In this document: positions 31,214 through 43,778 of the stretch, piece by piece
Layout of the letters: each line of letters begins with the position of its first letter
Position numbering within the stretch: position 1 is the stretch's first letter
Notes under the pieces: model-generated
Database searches by the model: none
What the model was told of the DNA's origin: nothing
Seen by the model: only the letters and a program-made list of their open reading frames with translations
Source of the DNA: Mytilinidion resinicola
Lineage: Eukaryota; Ascomycota; Dothideomycetes; Mytilinidiales; Mytilinidiaceae
DNA length: 64,000 nt
NCBI RefSeq assembly: GCF_010093595.1
Contig: NW_022985447.1
Location: 1,467,523 to 1,531,522, forward strand
Direction: 5' to 3'
Made by a program: the position numbers and the translations under genes

Positions 31214-34200
31214 ATGACGAAGGGCTTCGATGAGCTCATTGAGTTTGTGCTCGCTGAGATTGCGTTGGCGGGGGATCGAGGTACGTGAGAAGCTGGAGTC
31301 AGAAGCCCTGCACAAAGACCCTATGCACGCAAGCTTGCATTAGCGAGGGGGCGGAGAGAGCTTGGGGTATAGCCAATGGGCTCTTGCATGAGATGCATGC
31401 TCTGCTCGCCATTTTTGGTTGATGGCGTCGGCGTCGATGACTCCTGCGGTTCGAATCGCGCTACTTCAAGGTTTCGGTTTCTAATTTACTTTTATATAGG
31501 AGCTAGCATACCCGACTTTCGTCGTTTCATCCAGGAATTTTATGCGCAACCGGATCCGGACTCATCGGGGAGGCGGTTTGGGACCCAGGAAGCGCCGCCT
31601 GTGGTTCTGGATGACAGGGTTTACGAGAAGGTGTGGGGATGGATCCAAGAACATCCTGACTTTGTGGTCAAAGATGAATGGAAGGGGATGAGAGGTGTGA
31701 GTTTAGCAGAGATTGAGGCCGGGGATGTCGATGGTCGACCAGAAGATGCTACGATTTTTCGAGATGCCGGAGGATCTGAAGACGTCCTTCAATCTGGAAA
31801 CACCACTAAACCTGGAAACGACACGATCAACGAGCACCAGCTAGAGGATGCTACGACTTCCAGTAATGTCACTGAACCTAAAAAAGACACATCCAGCTCG
31901 CGTTCCAAGAAATATGACTACGGCCGCGACCTCATGCGCCGAGAACCCACCCATCCGGTACCTCAACCCCCAGCAAAAGGCTTCCGCATGCATGCCACCG
32001 AAAATCGCGTCTGGAAAGCCATCGCCGGCCACAGCATCGACTACAAGAAGTTACCCATTCTTGAATTCGAGTGCCTCCAAGTCATCTGCGCAGCGGGGAA
32101 GAAGGGCATCATCCAACCAGATCTCACCACCGCCACCGGACAAGACAAACGTTCGACCCCGAAGCGGACAGACAACCTTTCCGAAAAGGGTTATATCGAG
32201 AAGAAAGTTGTCAACGTCAGGGGCCTGAGGACGAGTTTATGCGTACATAAGAGATATGTGGTCAAGAACGCTGGAGTTACCCGGAATCAGTCCAGAGCTA
32301 CAGATGTTCCTACCGATAGCAAGGATGTTTTTATCGATGGAATACTGATTATGGGTAATCTGATTTCGTATTTGTATGAGCTTCTGAAGGATATCAGGAT
32401 TGTTTCGCAGGTGGATCTCAGGAGGAAGCTTGTAAGACCACAACCTCATCCTCGACCGACGACATCGGTCTAACTTGTGTAGGGCATCCCAAACGTCAAG
32501 AATTGGCAAGGAAAAGCTCTCGAAGGCGCCCTCACCCGACTCAAGAACATCGAGTACATCAGCCGCACGAAAGCCCGCGTTCAAGGCCGCAAGGATAAGA
32601 TTGCTCTATGCGTGAAGCTTCTACGTGCACCGACCGACGATGATTACCGGATCTTGGCTGTGACTCACGTCAACCAACCTACTATGACCAACAGTATCCT
32701 CGAAGAAGACGAAGGCGGTGACGACGATCTACGAGACCTTGATCTGGAAGCAGATCTCGACGACGATGAAGTTGTTCTAGATGCGGCTCGTATCCCGCCT
32801 CAGTGGACGCCTGATCGGGTTATCACGAGCTTCCTTTTCGATGCTATCGATGCTGCAGGCGCGAAAGGTATCAACTCCGAAGATCTCCGCACTGCGTCGT
32901 TGGGGAAATTCTGGAAGCGACCGTTGGAAGCCATGCTGGTTCGCTTCACGGATACATGGGAGCAGAACCAGCCCTCCCACATCAAGCATTTCTCCGTCAT
33001 TAGGGACACCGCCATCACACAGGAGAGGAAGTTCATCCACTACATCTTCCGCAGCTATAATAACTTCCAGAAGGCAGTCGATGCGAATGAGACTGAGTGG
33101 GCGGCCGTGCAAGATCCTAAGAAAGCTGTCGACAAGAAAGGTGCCAAGTTCAAAGAGTCGAAGAACGTTAAAGAGGTACAGTTAGATGAGTGGGGCTTCC
33201 CCGTACTCTCTCCGAAGCTTTTCACAAACGGCACGGGCGCTGCGACGCTACAGGAATGTAGGGAGTCGATGAACGAGCTTGTGCTGTCGAATAGTTGGGA
33301 CAACCGCCTGATTGAGAACCTCGGGTATCAGAGAATCAAACCGGCGAGGAGTAAAGGAGTAAAGTCGGAAAAGCCGAGAAAACTGTACACGGAAAAACAA
33401 GTCGAACGAATGACCGCCAAATACCCGTACTGCGATCCTATCGCGATCAAGATCCCGAAGCTGTTCAAGAAGCGGATGGAAGCTGGTACGCCAGCTAGTC
33501 AGACTCCCGCGCCTGGAGCCATTAAGCCTTCTCGAACTCTAAGCTCTGTCCCACCACCATCAACTGCCGGCGCTCAGAGTTTTGTACCTCAATCGGCAAG
33601 CCCTGTTGGCGACGCGATGGATATCAATACCCCGATGGACGTCGATACCCCGGTCCAAGCTACACGAGATACTAGGCAACTTCCCAGCCTCAGCGCGTTT
33701 ATCCCACAGCCGAGACGTGCTCCTCACCGACGCAACACGGAGGAGCCGAATGGGTATCTGAATGCGGAGCAGTTGAGAGAGTGGAGGCTACAGAATGGGT
33801 TCTCGATTGCTGGACGGTTGACAATTCCTGCGCGGAAGATGCTTGAGGAGCAGGGGCTTATCCCGCCGTTGGCGCCTAAATCGAAGACGGTGAAGCTTGG
33901 AAGGCCGCCGAAGGCTGGAAAGGCGGCGAAGGGAAATAAGACGCCGAAGGGGAAGAAGACACTGAAGGAGAAGGGATTGGTGGATGGAAGTGTCGGGGGT
34001 CCAACCTCAAGTACATTCACGTCTGTCAATGCCCGAGACTATCAGCCTAGTCCAGTGACACCGGTGCAAACCGCTCAGGAAGTACCAGAGCAAGCCGGGC
34101 AGGCCGCTACAGGAGCCCCGAGTACAGGACCTGTTTCTCCAGATGTCGACGGGATACCTGAGAACCGCACTTCTCCGACTCCGAATGCTATCCAGGGCAC

Positions 34201-37200
34201 TGATGAAACACCGACAAATGTTGACGATGAATCTGGACGTTCTCGAAAGAGATCTAGGTTGGATATGGAGGAAGCTTCTTCATTGGAAACTCCTCAGTCT
34301 GGCGAGGCTCCAGGCCGTACTTCAACTCCACTAGCTTCTCTAGACACGACTGCTGCGGACGAACCGGCAAAACGAGTCAGAAAGAAGTACAAGTCGTGGG
34401 CAGAAATCGCAGAAGAGAGTCTCAGTCGTTTTATTCCAGAGGATACGCCTACCGAGCCAAACGCTGCAGCTTCTGTGGTAGAAACAACAGAACAGGTTGA
34501 TAGCGCTAACCTAGGCGCAACACCTGGCCCTTCAGTTCAGACTCCCTCTATAGCTACGCCTGTTAGAGCAACTCAACAAGACCATGTTGCTGCCCAAGTC
34601 GAAGCTATTCTCGCGCGATTCAACGATCGAACAGAACCTGGCGTGTATATCAATCCTTTCGCTACTCGAAGAATTGCTAGAGGTCGTCCGCGGCGAGCCT
34701 TGATCGCGGTGTTCAAGTCGACTCGTCTCGACGAGCTTGGCTTACCTCTAGATCCTCGACCACCAGAGCAATTGAAAAAGGGGAAGGAGATGGCGCCGGT
34801 GACTCTTGGTGGCAGGCCGCAACCTTGGCGGAATCGCCGGAAGCCTCTAACTCAAGAAGAAGCTATTGCAGAAGAGAGCGTTGGCCCAGTCAATACGGAG
34901 ATGTCCGATGTTGTCGAAGGTAATGCGGATGGCCAACAAGCTGCCGCTCCCGATGGAGTTACGTCGCCGCTCAAGAGAAAATCTAGCCCAGAAGAGTTGG
35001 TGGGCAACGGCGACAAGAGGCAGAGAACCTCGACAGGATCTCCAGACGGGGATGCTATGCCCGCCTTCGCAAGTTCTAGTTCAACTTTCCATCAATGGAC
35101 TGGCACGTTTTCTACGAAATTTGTACCACCAGATGCGCTTTTCGAATTTGGGAGTACACGAACTGTCACGACCGAACCACCGCCAGGATCGCCCGAGATT
35201 GGACTCAATGACGAACAACCGGCTGCGCAGCAAACCTCTGCCACCCCGGAAACATCATCAGTACTTCCTGAGGGTCCGCTGCACGACGTTGAAATGGTCG
35301 AGTCCTACACCCCTCCAGGCTCACCACGTCCTTCAGCTTACTTCAACCCTCAATTGATGTACGTCCCGGATGCAGAAGTATTGGAAGGTGAAAAGTGCAG
35401 CCAGAATATCGCTAGGAAGCAAGGAGTGATAATCGGAGGGGGGACCATATTCTATCAGCGGACCCGTATCATCCTCGACGTCATCACAAGTTGTGGAGGC
35501 GTTTTCCCTGGAAATAACGAACTGCACTACGTGTTTAGAGGTGCTTGGGAGAAGGCTTCAAATCTGCAGAAAACGACGATGCCGGATCGTGCGACAATTT
35601 CTAAGCAAATTAAAATGCTAGTTTCTGATGGAACTCTCCGACGCTTGCAGTTTACCTTCGAAGTCGACAACGGGAGGTTTATTTCGAAGAAAATCTTAAC
35701 TCTCGCCGGTGTCGATCCCTTGTCTATCGAGGTCAAGTCGTTGCAACAGCAGATGATCAAACATCATCCTCAAATCTACTTCCCTGAACAGGTCAGCGAA
35801 CTTGCCGCCGATGTCCGAGCGAGGGGCCCTCATAGGACGTTTGAGATCGAAACTGAGATGGCTGTAGAGCCCATGTTTCCTGGAGCAGTCATCCAACGTC
35901 TTGAAGACCGAGTCAAGAAGACCCATGAGGAGCGAATTCGAGATCAGAGAGACCGGGCGAATGAGCGAGCTCGCGAACGTACTGCAGAGAAGAGAGCCAA
36001 GCGAATGCAGGAGCTGCAGCAAGCTTCTTTGGTTAGTGGTGCTCATCCTGTATCCACGGCAATGGGCGGAGCGGGAAAGCTGCCAGGTCGTCTGCCACGA
36101 TTGCCAAAGTTGCACACCGATAACTTTGCTGCGCTTCTGCCGCCGGTTCAGCTTGAGATTGAGGAAGAGGAAGTTCATGGATCGAGGCATTTCCTGTCCG
36201 ACAGTTGTTCTTCTGATAACGATGATGACACTGAGCGTGATTCGCTCAGCCCTGAGACCGAGACATCAGTTTCTAGGCAGGGTGACATCAATGCTCCTAG
36301 TCCGATCTTTCTTTCCACTCCAGAAGGTACCTCGCCGTCCAATAAATACTCAGACGATTCAGATCTGGAAGAGATTTCGAGGGAGTTTTTCACAGAACGC
36401 CATGAAACCGATGGTTCCACACGATATTCCAAGAGGAGACAGCATGCGGCCACAACATTCTGGAAGAACCCATCTGTTACCTTCTACCCCAATATTGGGA
36501 CATTCTCCGACGAGATTGTATCACGAAAGAAGTCTACAGTCTCGAGTCCGTCAGAGGAGAGCCCCCAGCCCACAAAGGCTCCATTTCCGCGATGTCTCGA
36601 AGACATCACTGCTCAAAAACTCCCGCGATTCAGGCCCGCCGTCGATCATGAAGACTACGATTGGCTGGTCGATCCTGATCACAAGAAATACTTCATGGAT
36701 GTCTACCAGGTTGCTTCTTGGGATTTCCGACACGACTATTTAGTGCAAAAGTCTCAGGTATCTGGGAAGGCGGAATTCTGTTTCATCAATCTCACCATGC
36801 CTGGAAAGCATGTCGTTGCGAATGGCCAGGATATCGAACGCCCAGCGGCAGAGAGCGCCGAGCAAGAGCGTCGTCGTCGTGCTGGAATAGAAGGCCATAA
36901 ACATGTCCCTGGCACAGTGTGGTACACTTATGAGGGGTCTTCTGAGAACGGTCAAATGGCCTTCACTACGAAACGCGCCATTGAAGATGTCGGTGCGGTC
37001 GAGCGTCCTGCTGCTAAGAAGAGGCGGGTCACTTTTAATCTTCCGGGAGAATCTTCCTCCCATGCAAATGGCACACAGACCAAGCAAAGCGGACTCAAGA
37101 AGCCGAGAACCGCTCTCCAGAAGGCGAAAGCAGCAATTTCCGAGAATGCTGCTTCTCAGCTTGCGTATCTTGATACTGTTCCGCCAGGACCGAAGCGTAC

Positions 37201-39130
37201 AAGAAAGAAGGCTGCCGCTAGACCTGTGGACCCCAATACTGCTGATTCTGAGCCAAAGAAGAGACCTACACGACGTACTCGGCGTCTGACTCGTTGCGTC
37301 ATCGATAACGACGCCACAGACAAGCTTCTGTACACTATTGTGGTTTCCAAGGTTCTAGCAGGCGGTATCGAACAAAACGTCGACTGGAAGATTATTGGCA
37401 AAGTCTTCAAGAACCATCCAAAGTTCAACATGTCCACCTTCCAGAAACGCTGGAGCACTGTCAAGTCGCGTTGCACAGCATTGGTCGATAGATTGACGGA
37501 GCAATTCCAACAGCATTTCATTGAGGCGTACGAGAAGGGTCAAGCGCCGACGTTTGATTTCGACGATCCGGATAGCTATGATTGGGTTGAGCTGGTTGAC
37601 TGGGCCCGGAATACGCTGAAGCAATCAAGTCGATCAATTCTGCTTCCCGAGGATAGAGCAGAGATTTACGATCACTATACCGTCGAGGAGCTGCCCAAGC
37701 AGACTGACTTCCAGGACCATTGGTATGATGGCACGATGCAGACATATATCAGAGAGCGAGAGGTGGCTGATTATGTCTACTCGGTGCCGATCGAGAAATT
37801 CGAGGTTCCTAGAGTTGGTGATCCGTCTATGAAGGAAGAGCTGCTCAAAGCGAAATCGTGGCTTCGAGCCAGCGTTGCCAATGGTGCACCAGTCGGCAGC
37901 GATGCCGTGCAATCCGTTAACGAGAAGCTTAGCAAGCTCGACGAGGACTATATCGACGAAGCACTATCCTCCCTGAGAGGCGACGGTGCGTTCAAGCTTC
38001 TCAAGAAGGGGAAGAACCCACTGCTTGGCGACGACTTCACCCTCTCACCAGCCTTCTACAAGCAACTCAACCGCGTCTGGGATATCGACAACCTCAACGA
38101 CGCCGTGCTATTCAAGCAACAACTCGACGAAATCTTCAGCGCTCCAACCGCCGACAAAGACAACGACGTCACCATGTCCGGCATCGACACAGAATCCGCG
38201 ACACCCACTCTCAACCCAGACGCCCGTCACCCAATCTCCCTCACCCTCTCCAGCGGCGCCCTCATGGTCATCACCACCCTCCTCTCCACCGCCCGCGCCA
38301 AGCTCGTCCCCCACCTCCCCGCCGTCGACAGCACAATCGGCAACCCCTTCCCGCGCCTCTCCGTGTGGGGCTGGACCGAAAGCAACTACCGCGCCGTCGC
38401 CATGTCGCGCGAGCACATCTTCTGGGGCCTCGACCTCGTCCCCACGGCCGCCTACCGCTTCGGTAACCCGCTTGCCGAGAACAAGGGCCTCGGGGTCGGC
38501 TGGGACGTCTCCATCGTGCCACCGCCGCTGTGCCAGGACGGCAAGATCCCCATCTGGTGCGACCTGAATGAAAGCTTTGTGTACGCGTGGTGGGAGCGCG
38601 CCGTCGTGGCTGTGCTGGGCCATCTCGTCCTCCGCGCCCCGGCGTCTGTCGCTTCGCTCTCCGTTGCGCTCGCGAAGATCTTGGAGAGGTGGGAGATTGA
38701 ACGGATCGTTGGCTGGCTTGTGGATGTTGGTGCTGCAAGTTTCTCCGCTGATGGGTCTAGGGTGATGCCGGGCGATTACTGGTGGTGCGTGCTCGGCACG
38801 ACGGACGCGGGAAAGGTGGAAGTGGAGAAGCGGAGGAAGATTAGGGAGGTGGAGGCGGCGGCGCAGAAGGCGAAGAAGAAGACGGGCCCGCCGAAGGGGT
38901 GGCGGAAGCCGCGGCCACAGGTTAGTGGGATTAATATCGGGTATCCGATTACGGCGGCGGAGGATGATGGGGAGTGGGATGGGGCGTTGTTGGAGTTGGC
39001 AGGGGTTACGGGTAGTGGTGGGGAGGACGATGGAAGCGGTGTTGAGGATGGTGCGGATGAGGTTGGTGAGCATGACGAGGGTGAAAATGGGGATGTCGAT
39101 GGGGATGGTGATGTTATTATGGAAGGATGA
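31214..39130 (+). CDS. sfc3: TFIIIC B-block-binding (tau) subunit, very large
   Basis: Exons 31214-31280, 31500-32431 and 32483-39130 give 2548 residues. The N-terminus 'KGFDELIEFVLAEIAL' and the winged-helix-like segments near 'LEFECLQVICAAGKKGIIQPDL' and 'TPDRVITSFLFDAIDAAGAKGIN' match the B-block subunit of TFIIIC (yeast Tfc3/tau138, fission yeast Sfc3). This subunit contacts the internal promoter of tRNA genes and recruits RNA polymerase III. Linkers hold basic AT-hook-like 'LGRPPKAGKAAKGNKTPKGK' and long Ser/Pro/Thr-rich stretches. The C-terminal third has a globular 'WVELVDWARNTLKQ' region, ends in GPPKGWRKPRP and closes with an acidic Gly/Asp-rich tail. The length exceeds yeast Tfc3 (about 1160) but is usual for filamentous fungi. 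Nuclear. Confidence 0.9.
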
Positions 39131-39330
39131 AGGCTGCAGAAAAGGGGTGATTGTATGATTATGAATAGATACCCGCGTATTGGAGCTGGGCTTATGGGTA
39201 CGGCTCTGTCAGGCTGCGATGGATAAGCTAGCTAGACGGTGCAGCTTCTCAAATAGCGATGTAATAACACCAAAAGCTCGATATCAGATCCGTTCGGTAG
39301 TACCGTATTATAAGAAAACACCTCCTAGCT

Positions 39331-39863
39331 CTAACCTGGCCCAGAGGGGATCCACCTCTCCCCCGGCCTCGCAGCGACACTCGCAGCCGTCTCCCCAACC
39401 ATCTCTGAGACGAGCGCGGCCGTGCCCGCGGGAACCAGCTCCTCGGCTTCTAGACTAATAAGCGCGCTGAGGATCCAGTCTTGGCAGCGGTCCTGCCACT
39501 TATCAGCTTTCCCATTCCCATTCCAATTCCCACAAGAAAGCCTAGGCGCCTCAAATCAAAAAACTACAGTAAACTCACCACCCCATCCCTCGGCGCTGCC
39601 TCCCTACTCACCACCTCCACCACCTCCCGATACCTGTTCGCCGGGATGTCGGCGATGACGACGCGCCCTTCGCTAGAGGTGGTGGTCACCGGATGGCCGC
39701 TCCGGGCTTCGAATCCGTAGGTTAAGGTGGCGTGGTCGAGGACGACGACGTTTAGGAGCAGGCCGAGGTGGTGCGGGGGCGTGGAGAGGAGGAAGGACCA
39801 GTGGGAGCGGGCGGTCGGGGTCAGGCCGGGACCTTCTACTAGGACCGAGAGCTGGTGGTGCAT
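39331..39863 (-). CDS. Small uncharacterised protein (2 exons)
   Basis: Exon 39863-39579 (95 codons from ATG) joins exon 39498-39331 across an 80-bp intron (GTGAGT...AAG), giving 150 residues. The second exon reads 'WQDRCQDWILSALISLEAEE' and ends PGERWIPSGPG, a coherent helical segment that only appears once the intron is removed. The first exon is beta-rich ('SHWSFLLSTPPHH', 'VVIADIPANRYREVVEVV'). The pattern of a C-Q-D-W helix after a strand-rich domain resembles small fungal hypothetical proteins. Function unknown. It is convergent with the TFIIIC gene. Confidence 0.65.
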
Positions 39864-40273
39864 CTTTGCGTGAGGCGCGGGGGAGGTGGGGGAGGGATGG
39901 GGTTTAAGAGATGGTTTGGGGAGGAAGGGGACTGGAAGGGTAGTGATGGGGTTGGCGTTGGATGATGTGGCGAAAGGCAGGGGGGTGTTTTGATGCTGGA
40001 GGTGTTTCAGGGGAATGGGAGGGCTGTGCCACGGCGCGTGGGTATGATTATGGCATGTTTCGAAGAGCAGGAAGAGTTACTATAGGGCAAGTGTTTCATG
40101 GGTTGGCAAGGCCGTGCCGCAGCGCGCAGGTATGATCACGGCACGAGTATGCGAGGAACAGGTCTAGAGAGTAGAGTGTGTTGGTTGGTTACTAGTACAA
40201 TACTCAAACAAGGTAGCAGGAGAGTTCACCCCTTCCGCCTCCTGCGGCCTCCCTTCTCCGCCGCTTTCTCCGC
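39864..40273. other. Intergenic stretch
   Basis: No gene is seen. Two related segments ('gtgccacggcgcgtgggtatgatta' at about 40026 and 'gtgccgcagcgcgcaggtatgatcacg' at about 40112) form a diverged direct repeat about 86 bp apart. Confidence 0.5.
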
Positions 40274-40705
40274 CTATCGCCTGCGCTTCTTTTCGATAGG
40301 TGCCGCCACTTCGGGATCATCGGCCCCATCCCCATCGTCCTCGTCTGCGTCTTCGTCATCTTCGTCCACTGCTCGAGCAGCATTGGGGCGCTGAGCTCCT
40401 TGGAAAACGTGCGGGTCGTTGCGCTGTCTAGCCTGGTTGTCGGCGCGTTTGTCGATAAGCTGTTGCCTTAGCTCTGTCTCGCTGGCCAGAAGTTTCCTCT
40501 CAGACTCTTCCAGCTTCAACCTGGCCGGATGCTCTGTTTCTAGTTGCTTTTTCGTCTTCGCTAGCTCTTCCTGGAACTCTAGCCTCGCCCCATCCCGGAT
40601 GGCTGGGAGCTGAGCCTCTAGTCTGGCGATCTCGTCGTTGTGAAAGATGGCGTAGACGTGTTGCGGGCGAGTGAAGTGGATGGCGCAGCTCTTCTTATTT
40701 GCGAC
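40274..40705 (-). pseudogene. 5'-truncated coiled-coil protein frame
   Basis: The minus-strand frame is open from 40705 to the stop at 40274 (143 codons) but contains no ATG near its start. It encodes a coiled coil ('NDEIARLEAQLPAIRDGARL', 'ELAKTKKQLETEH', 'SERKLLASETELRQQL'), then an acidic 'DEDDEDADEDDGDGADD' stretch and a terminal KKRRR. The open part ends 60 bp from dispersed-repeat copy 3, so the 5' end may have been lost by insertion, or an upstream exon may exist. The nuclear localisation suggested by KKRRR is inference. Confidence 0.5.
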
Positions 40706-40767
40706 TCAAAGCTTGGTTGGAGGAAGGCGAGGCGGAGACGCAGGAACCTTTGCCCGGATCGATCTCT

Positions 40768-41008
40768 ACAATGCCTCATCATAGGAATCCGTACACTCGT
40801 CTACTGCTACGTGAGGAACCTCGTAGTATTTTCAGCGTTTTAGAAAAGAGAGAAGTTCGGCATGTAGTAAACTCGCAAGGCTACCCCAGACGGCGTCAAC
40901 TGGGCGTACGCAGATTGGAATTTTATCCGCTGCGCCCGGGTTCTATTAGTAGGTTGAACCGCAGACAGTGGCAGGAAAGTGTACGGATACCTCTAGAAGG
41001 CACTGTAC
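40768..41008 (+). repeat. Dispersed repeat, copy 3
   Basis: It starts 'acaatgcctc' and is colinear with copies 1 and 2, with more substitutions. The shared frame remains open ('SIFSVLEKREVRHV', 'RRRQLGVRRLEFYPLRP'). Confidence 0.8.
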
Positions 41009-41316
41009 CTACGACAAGCGAACTTGAAAGTGCAAATTCTTCGGGTGAGAGCGGCGTAAAGAGGTCGGGTAGTAGCGGAGATATGAGCTGCTTCTTGGAG
41101 CTCTTCACCGTCTCGCGTGATACTAGACTTAACCAACAACCCCACCGTCCACACTCGACAACTTGATCTCTCAACATCCACGCCCACCTCACCGCACGAC
41201 CGCAAGTACGTCATCAACAAAGAGCTCCAAACACACCTTGCCTACGTCTTCAAGGCGACGCTAAAGAAGCCGCCCACGAACTCCGTCTCTCGCGCTTCGG
41301 ACTAGTCGCTGACAAC

Positions 41317-43010
41317 ATGGTGATAACAAAGGGCAGTGAAACCGTCGCCTTGCGGTGGGAAACCGCGGAAAGATGGGCAATTCTGGAAGGTAAGTGCGTG
41401 CAATTCACCATTTCAAGACGACGCACTGAAAGCCGTCAGTCGCGAACTCGCGCAGCCAAAACAAACAGACGAAGATAAACACCGTTCGCCAGAGCGACAA
41501 CCAAAACAACAACAAAACACTCGACCCTCAACACCACCACCGTACCATCGCCCGTCCTCGCCTCTTGAGCCTCTGCATATCAATTTCCCTTACCCGTCGT
41601 CGACTGCGGAGCCGAACGACCCAGATATGTGCCCGTCCGCCGTAAACATGGATCCCGTTTCCGATACGAGCACCACCGCTGCCTGGGAGTCGAGGTCTAC
41701 CTATGAGTTTGGCACCGCCGCAGTCTTCTCTTCCCCGGCGCAGGCCGAGCCCATCGACTTTAGCTTTAAACCTGCTTCGGCTTCCACGCCCTCTCGCATC
41801 CCAGCCTTGGAAGTGGAGGTCCGTACCCTACGGGAAGCTTTCATCGCAAACACTGCCGAGTCGAAGCAACTGCGAGAGACCATCGCGGCCCGTGACAAGA
41901 CCATTGCCAGCCTCAGCGAGCAGGAAGCCATGGTCTTCACCAAGGGACTCGAGCTCAGACGATTGAGAATGGAGATCAAAGCGCGCGATGAGATCATTGC
42001 TGAGCTTCCCAAGACCGTGAAAGTCAGCAAGTGTTGCTGTGATGGTCTCCAGAAGGAACTGCAAAAGTGCCAAGAAGAGCTCGAAGCCAAGGACAAGAAG
42101 ATTATTGAAATCAAAGTATTCAATAAGAAGGAAGTCGCTGCAAAGGATCGGCATATCGAGAGCCAGAAGAAACAGCATAGAGCCGACGTCGAGGGTCTGA
42201 ATAAGCGCATCAAAGCTCTGGACGTCGTGATCGATAACAAGGATCTTGCTATTCAAGCAGAAGCAAAGCTGCACCGAGACCTCAAAGTCAAGCTCCAGAA
42301 CAAAGAGCGGGAGGCCAACGCGCTGACGAAGAAGGTCGCGGAGATGACGAAGGAAGCTGCCAGGCTAAGCAAGCTGAAGGAGAAGACATGGCAGAAGCTC
42401 GACACGTCCAGAGCCGTCGCCACCGAACTGGAGCAGAAGCTGAAGCATGAGGAAGAGACTCGCCATCTGCAGGTCCGCAAAGGTATCGAGGAAGTCGTGG
42501 CGCCTGTGTATTCGATGTCTGGAAGTGAGCTCAAGGCCAACGATCTTCTGTACGAGACCGTCCAGGCGAAGGACAAGAAGATTGAGGAGCTTCAGAGCGA
42601 GATTGCGGCCCTCAACATCTCCGCAGACCTCATGGCCGAGAGCGAGGAGAAGCTCAGGAAGCAGCTCGCAGAACGTAGCGCCCAGAACCTGGATACCAAC
42701 GCCAACTTCACCGTTGTCCAGGGCAAGAAGGGCGCGAAGGGGAAGAAGCCTAAGCCAGCTGCGAACAAGTTCCAGGCTCTTCAAGAGCCAGATGATCCAC
42801 CGGTAAACTTTCATGGTTTTTGCGGGGCGAGTTTAGTTTGCATGAAATACTGATTGATTCCAGGCCCCTCCTGATACGAAGCTGTACGATGGTTTCACTA
42901 CCAACACCGGCGCAGAGATGACCCTTCGAAAAGGCCCAGGCGGTAGGAAGTATTATGAGAAGATCACCCGTCATGAGAAGGATCGTTGGAATGCTCAACT
43001 CGAAGAATGA
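41317..43010 (+). CDS. Long coiled-coil protein 1 of a local cluster (3 exons)
   Basis: Exons 41317-41389, 41433-42802 and 42864-43010 give 529 residues. The first intron (43 bp, GTAAGT...AAG) is less certain than the second (61 bp). An N-terminal Trp-rich piece ('VALRWETAERWAILE') precedes a Pro/Gln-rich low-complexity segment. A heptad coiled coil of about 300 residues follows ('LREAFIANTAESKQLRE' onwards). A basic linker 'GKKGAKGKKPKP' and a short C-terminal domain ('LYDGFTTNTGAEMTLRKGPG', 'YYEKITRHEKDRW') end it. No family is recognised. Three neighbours on either side share the coiled-coil build, suggesting a local expansion. Confidence 0.75.
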
Positions 43011-43778
43011 AGACCTGGCTCTGCTCCGCCGTCGGTCTTGAATGATGTTGAGACAGGTATGTATCCCCTTTGTCGATGCTGTGTCCATACAGTTCTGTTT
43101 GGACGGCGAGTCTGAAACAGGCCTGTATTGGCATGCTGGTTCTTCCTCTGACTGCGGATCTAGACTTCTTGGGATGACTGGGTTTAAAAGGTTGGTGATT
43201 CTGGTTCTCTTACTGTATCTTGGAGGAATACCCCGTCGGCTTTTCTTGAGCAAGTTGTATGGCTTGGGGTAGGGCTTCAGATGTTAGCTGCAGTAGTAAT
43301 AGAAATACTGCAGATTCATACAATTTTTGAAGCTGTGAATGAGTGTCATGTCATGCTCGAGGTCCAAGAGTCCAAGTCTGCGCAGTTTGACGCTACCTCT
43401 GAGCTACCTCACCTACCATTTGCAGTCTACACTCCCTATACTTTTGATACACACCCACTCGGGGCACTTACCTAGCACCGCCTGAAGTCCCATGGTTTGT
43501 AATTGTGAATCGGAAAACAACAGCTTTGACTCGCCCGATAGCTTTACGACCACATCAAACGAGGTAGAATCGACTGCCACTTTATGTTCCACGAAACTTG
43601 CCGAGAATTCTCTGGTATCAAAACCCCAACATTACGGCCTCTTCCGCTCCACCAAACAAACAACCTTGGAAACCCCTCCACCGTCGTATCCGGAGGAGCG
43701 GCGATCCTCACTGCTATCGCAAGTGTATGGTAATTAACAACTTCAGAACATCGATTGAGGCGCTAACATGGACTATAG
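43011..43778. other. Intergenic stretch
   Basis: No gene is supported. Short frames lack protein-like composition. The last 150 bp probably hold the promoter and leader of the next gene. Confidence 0.6.
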
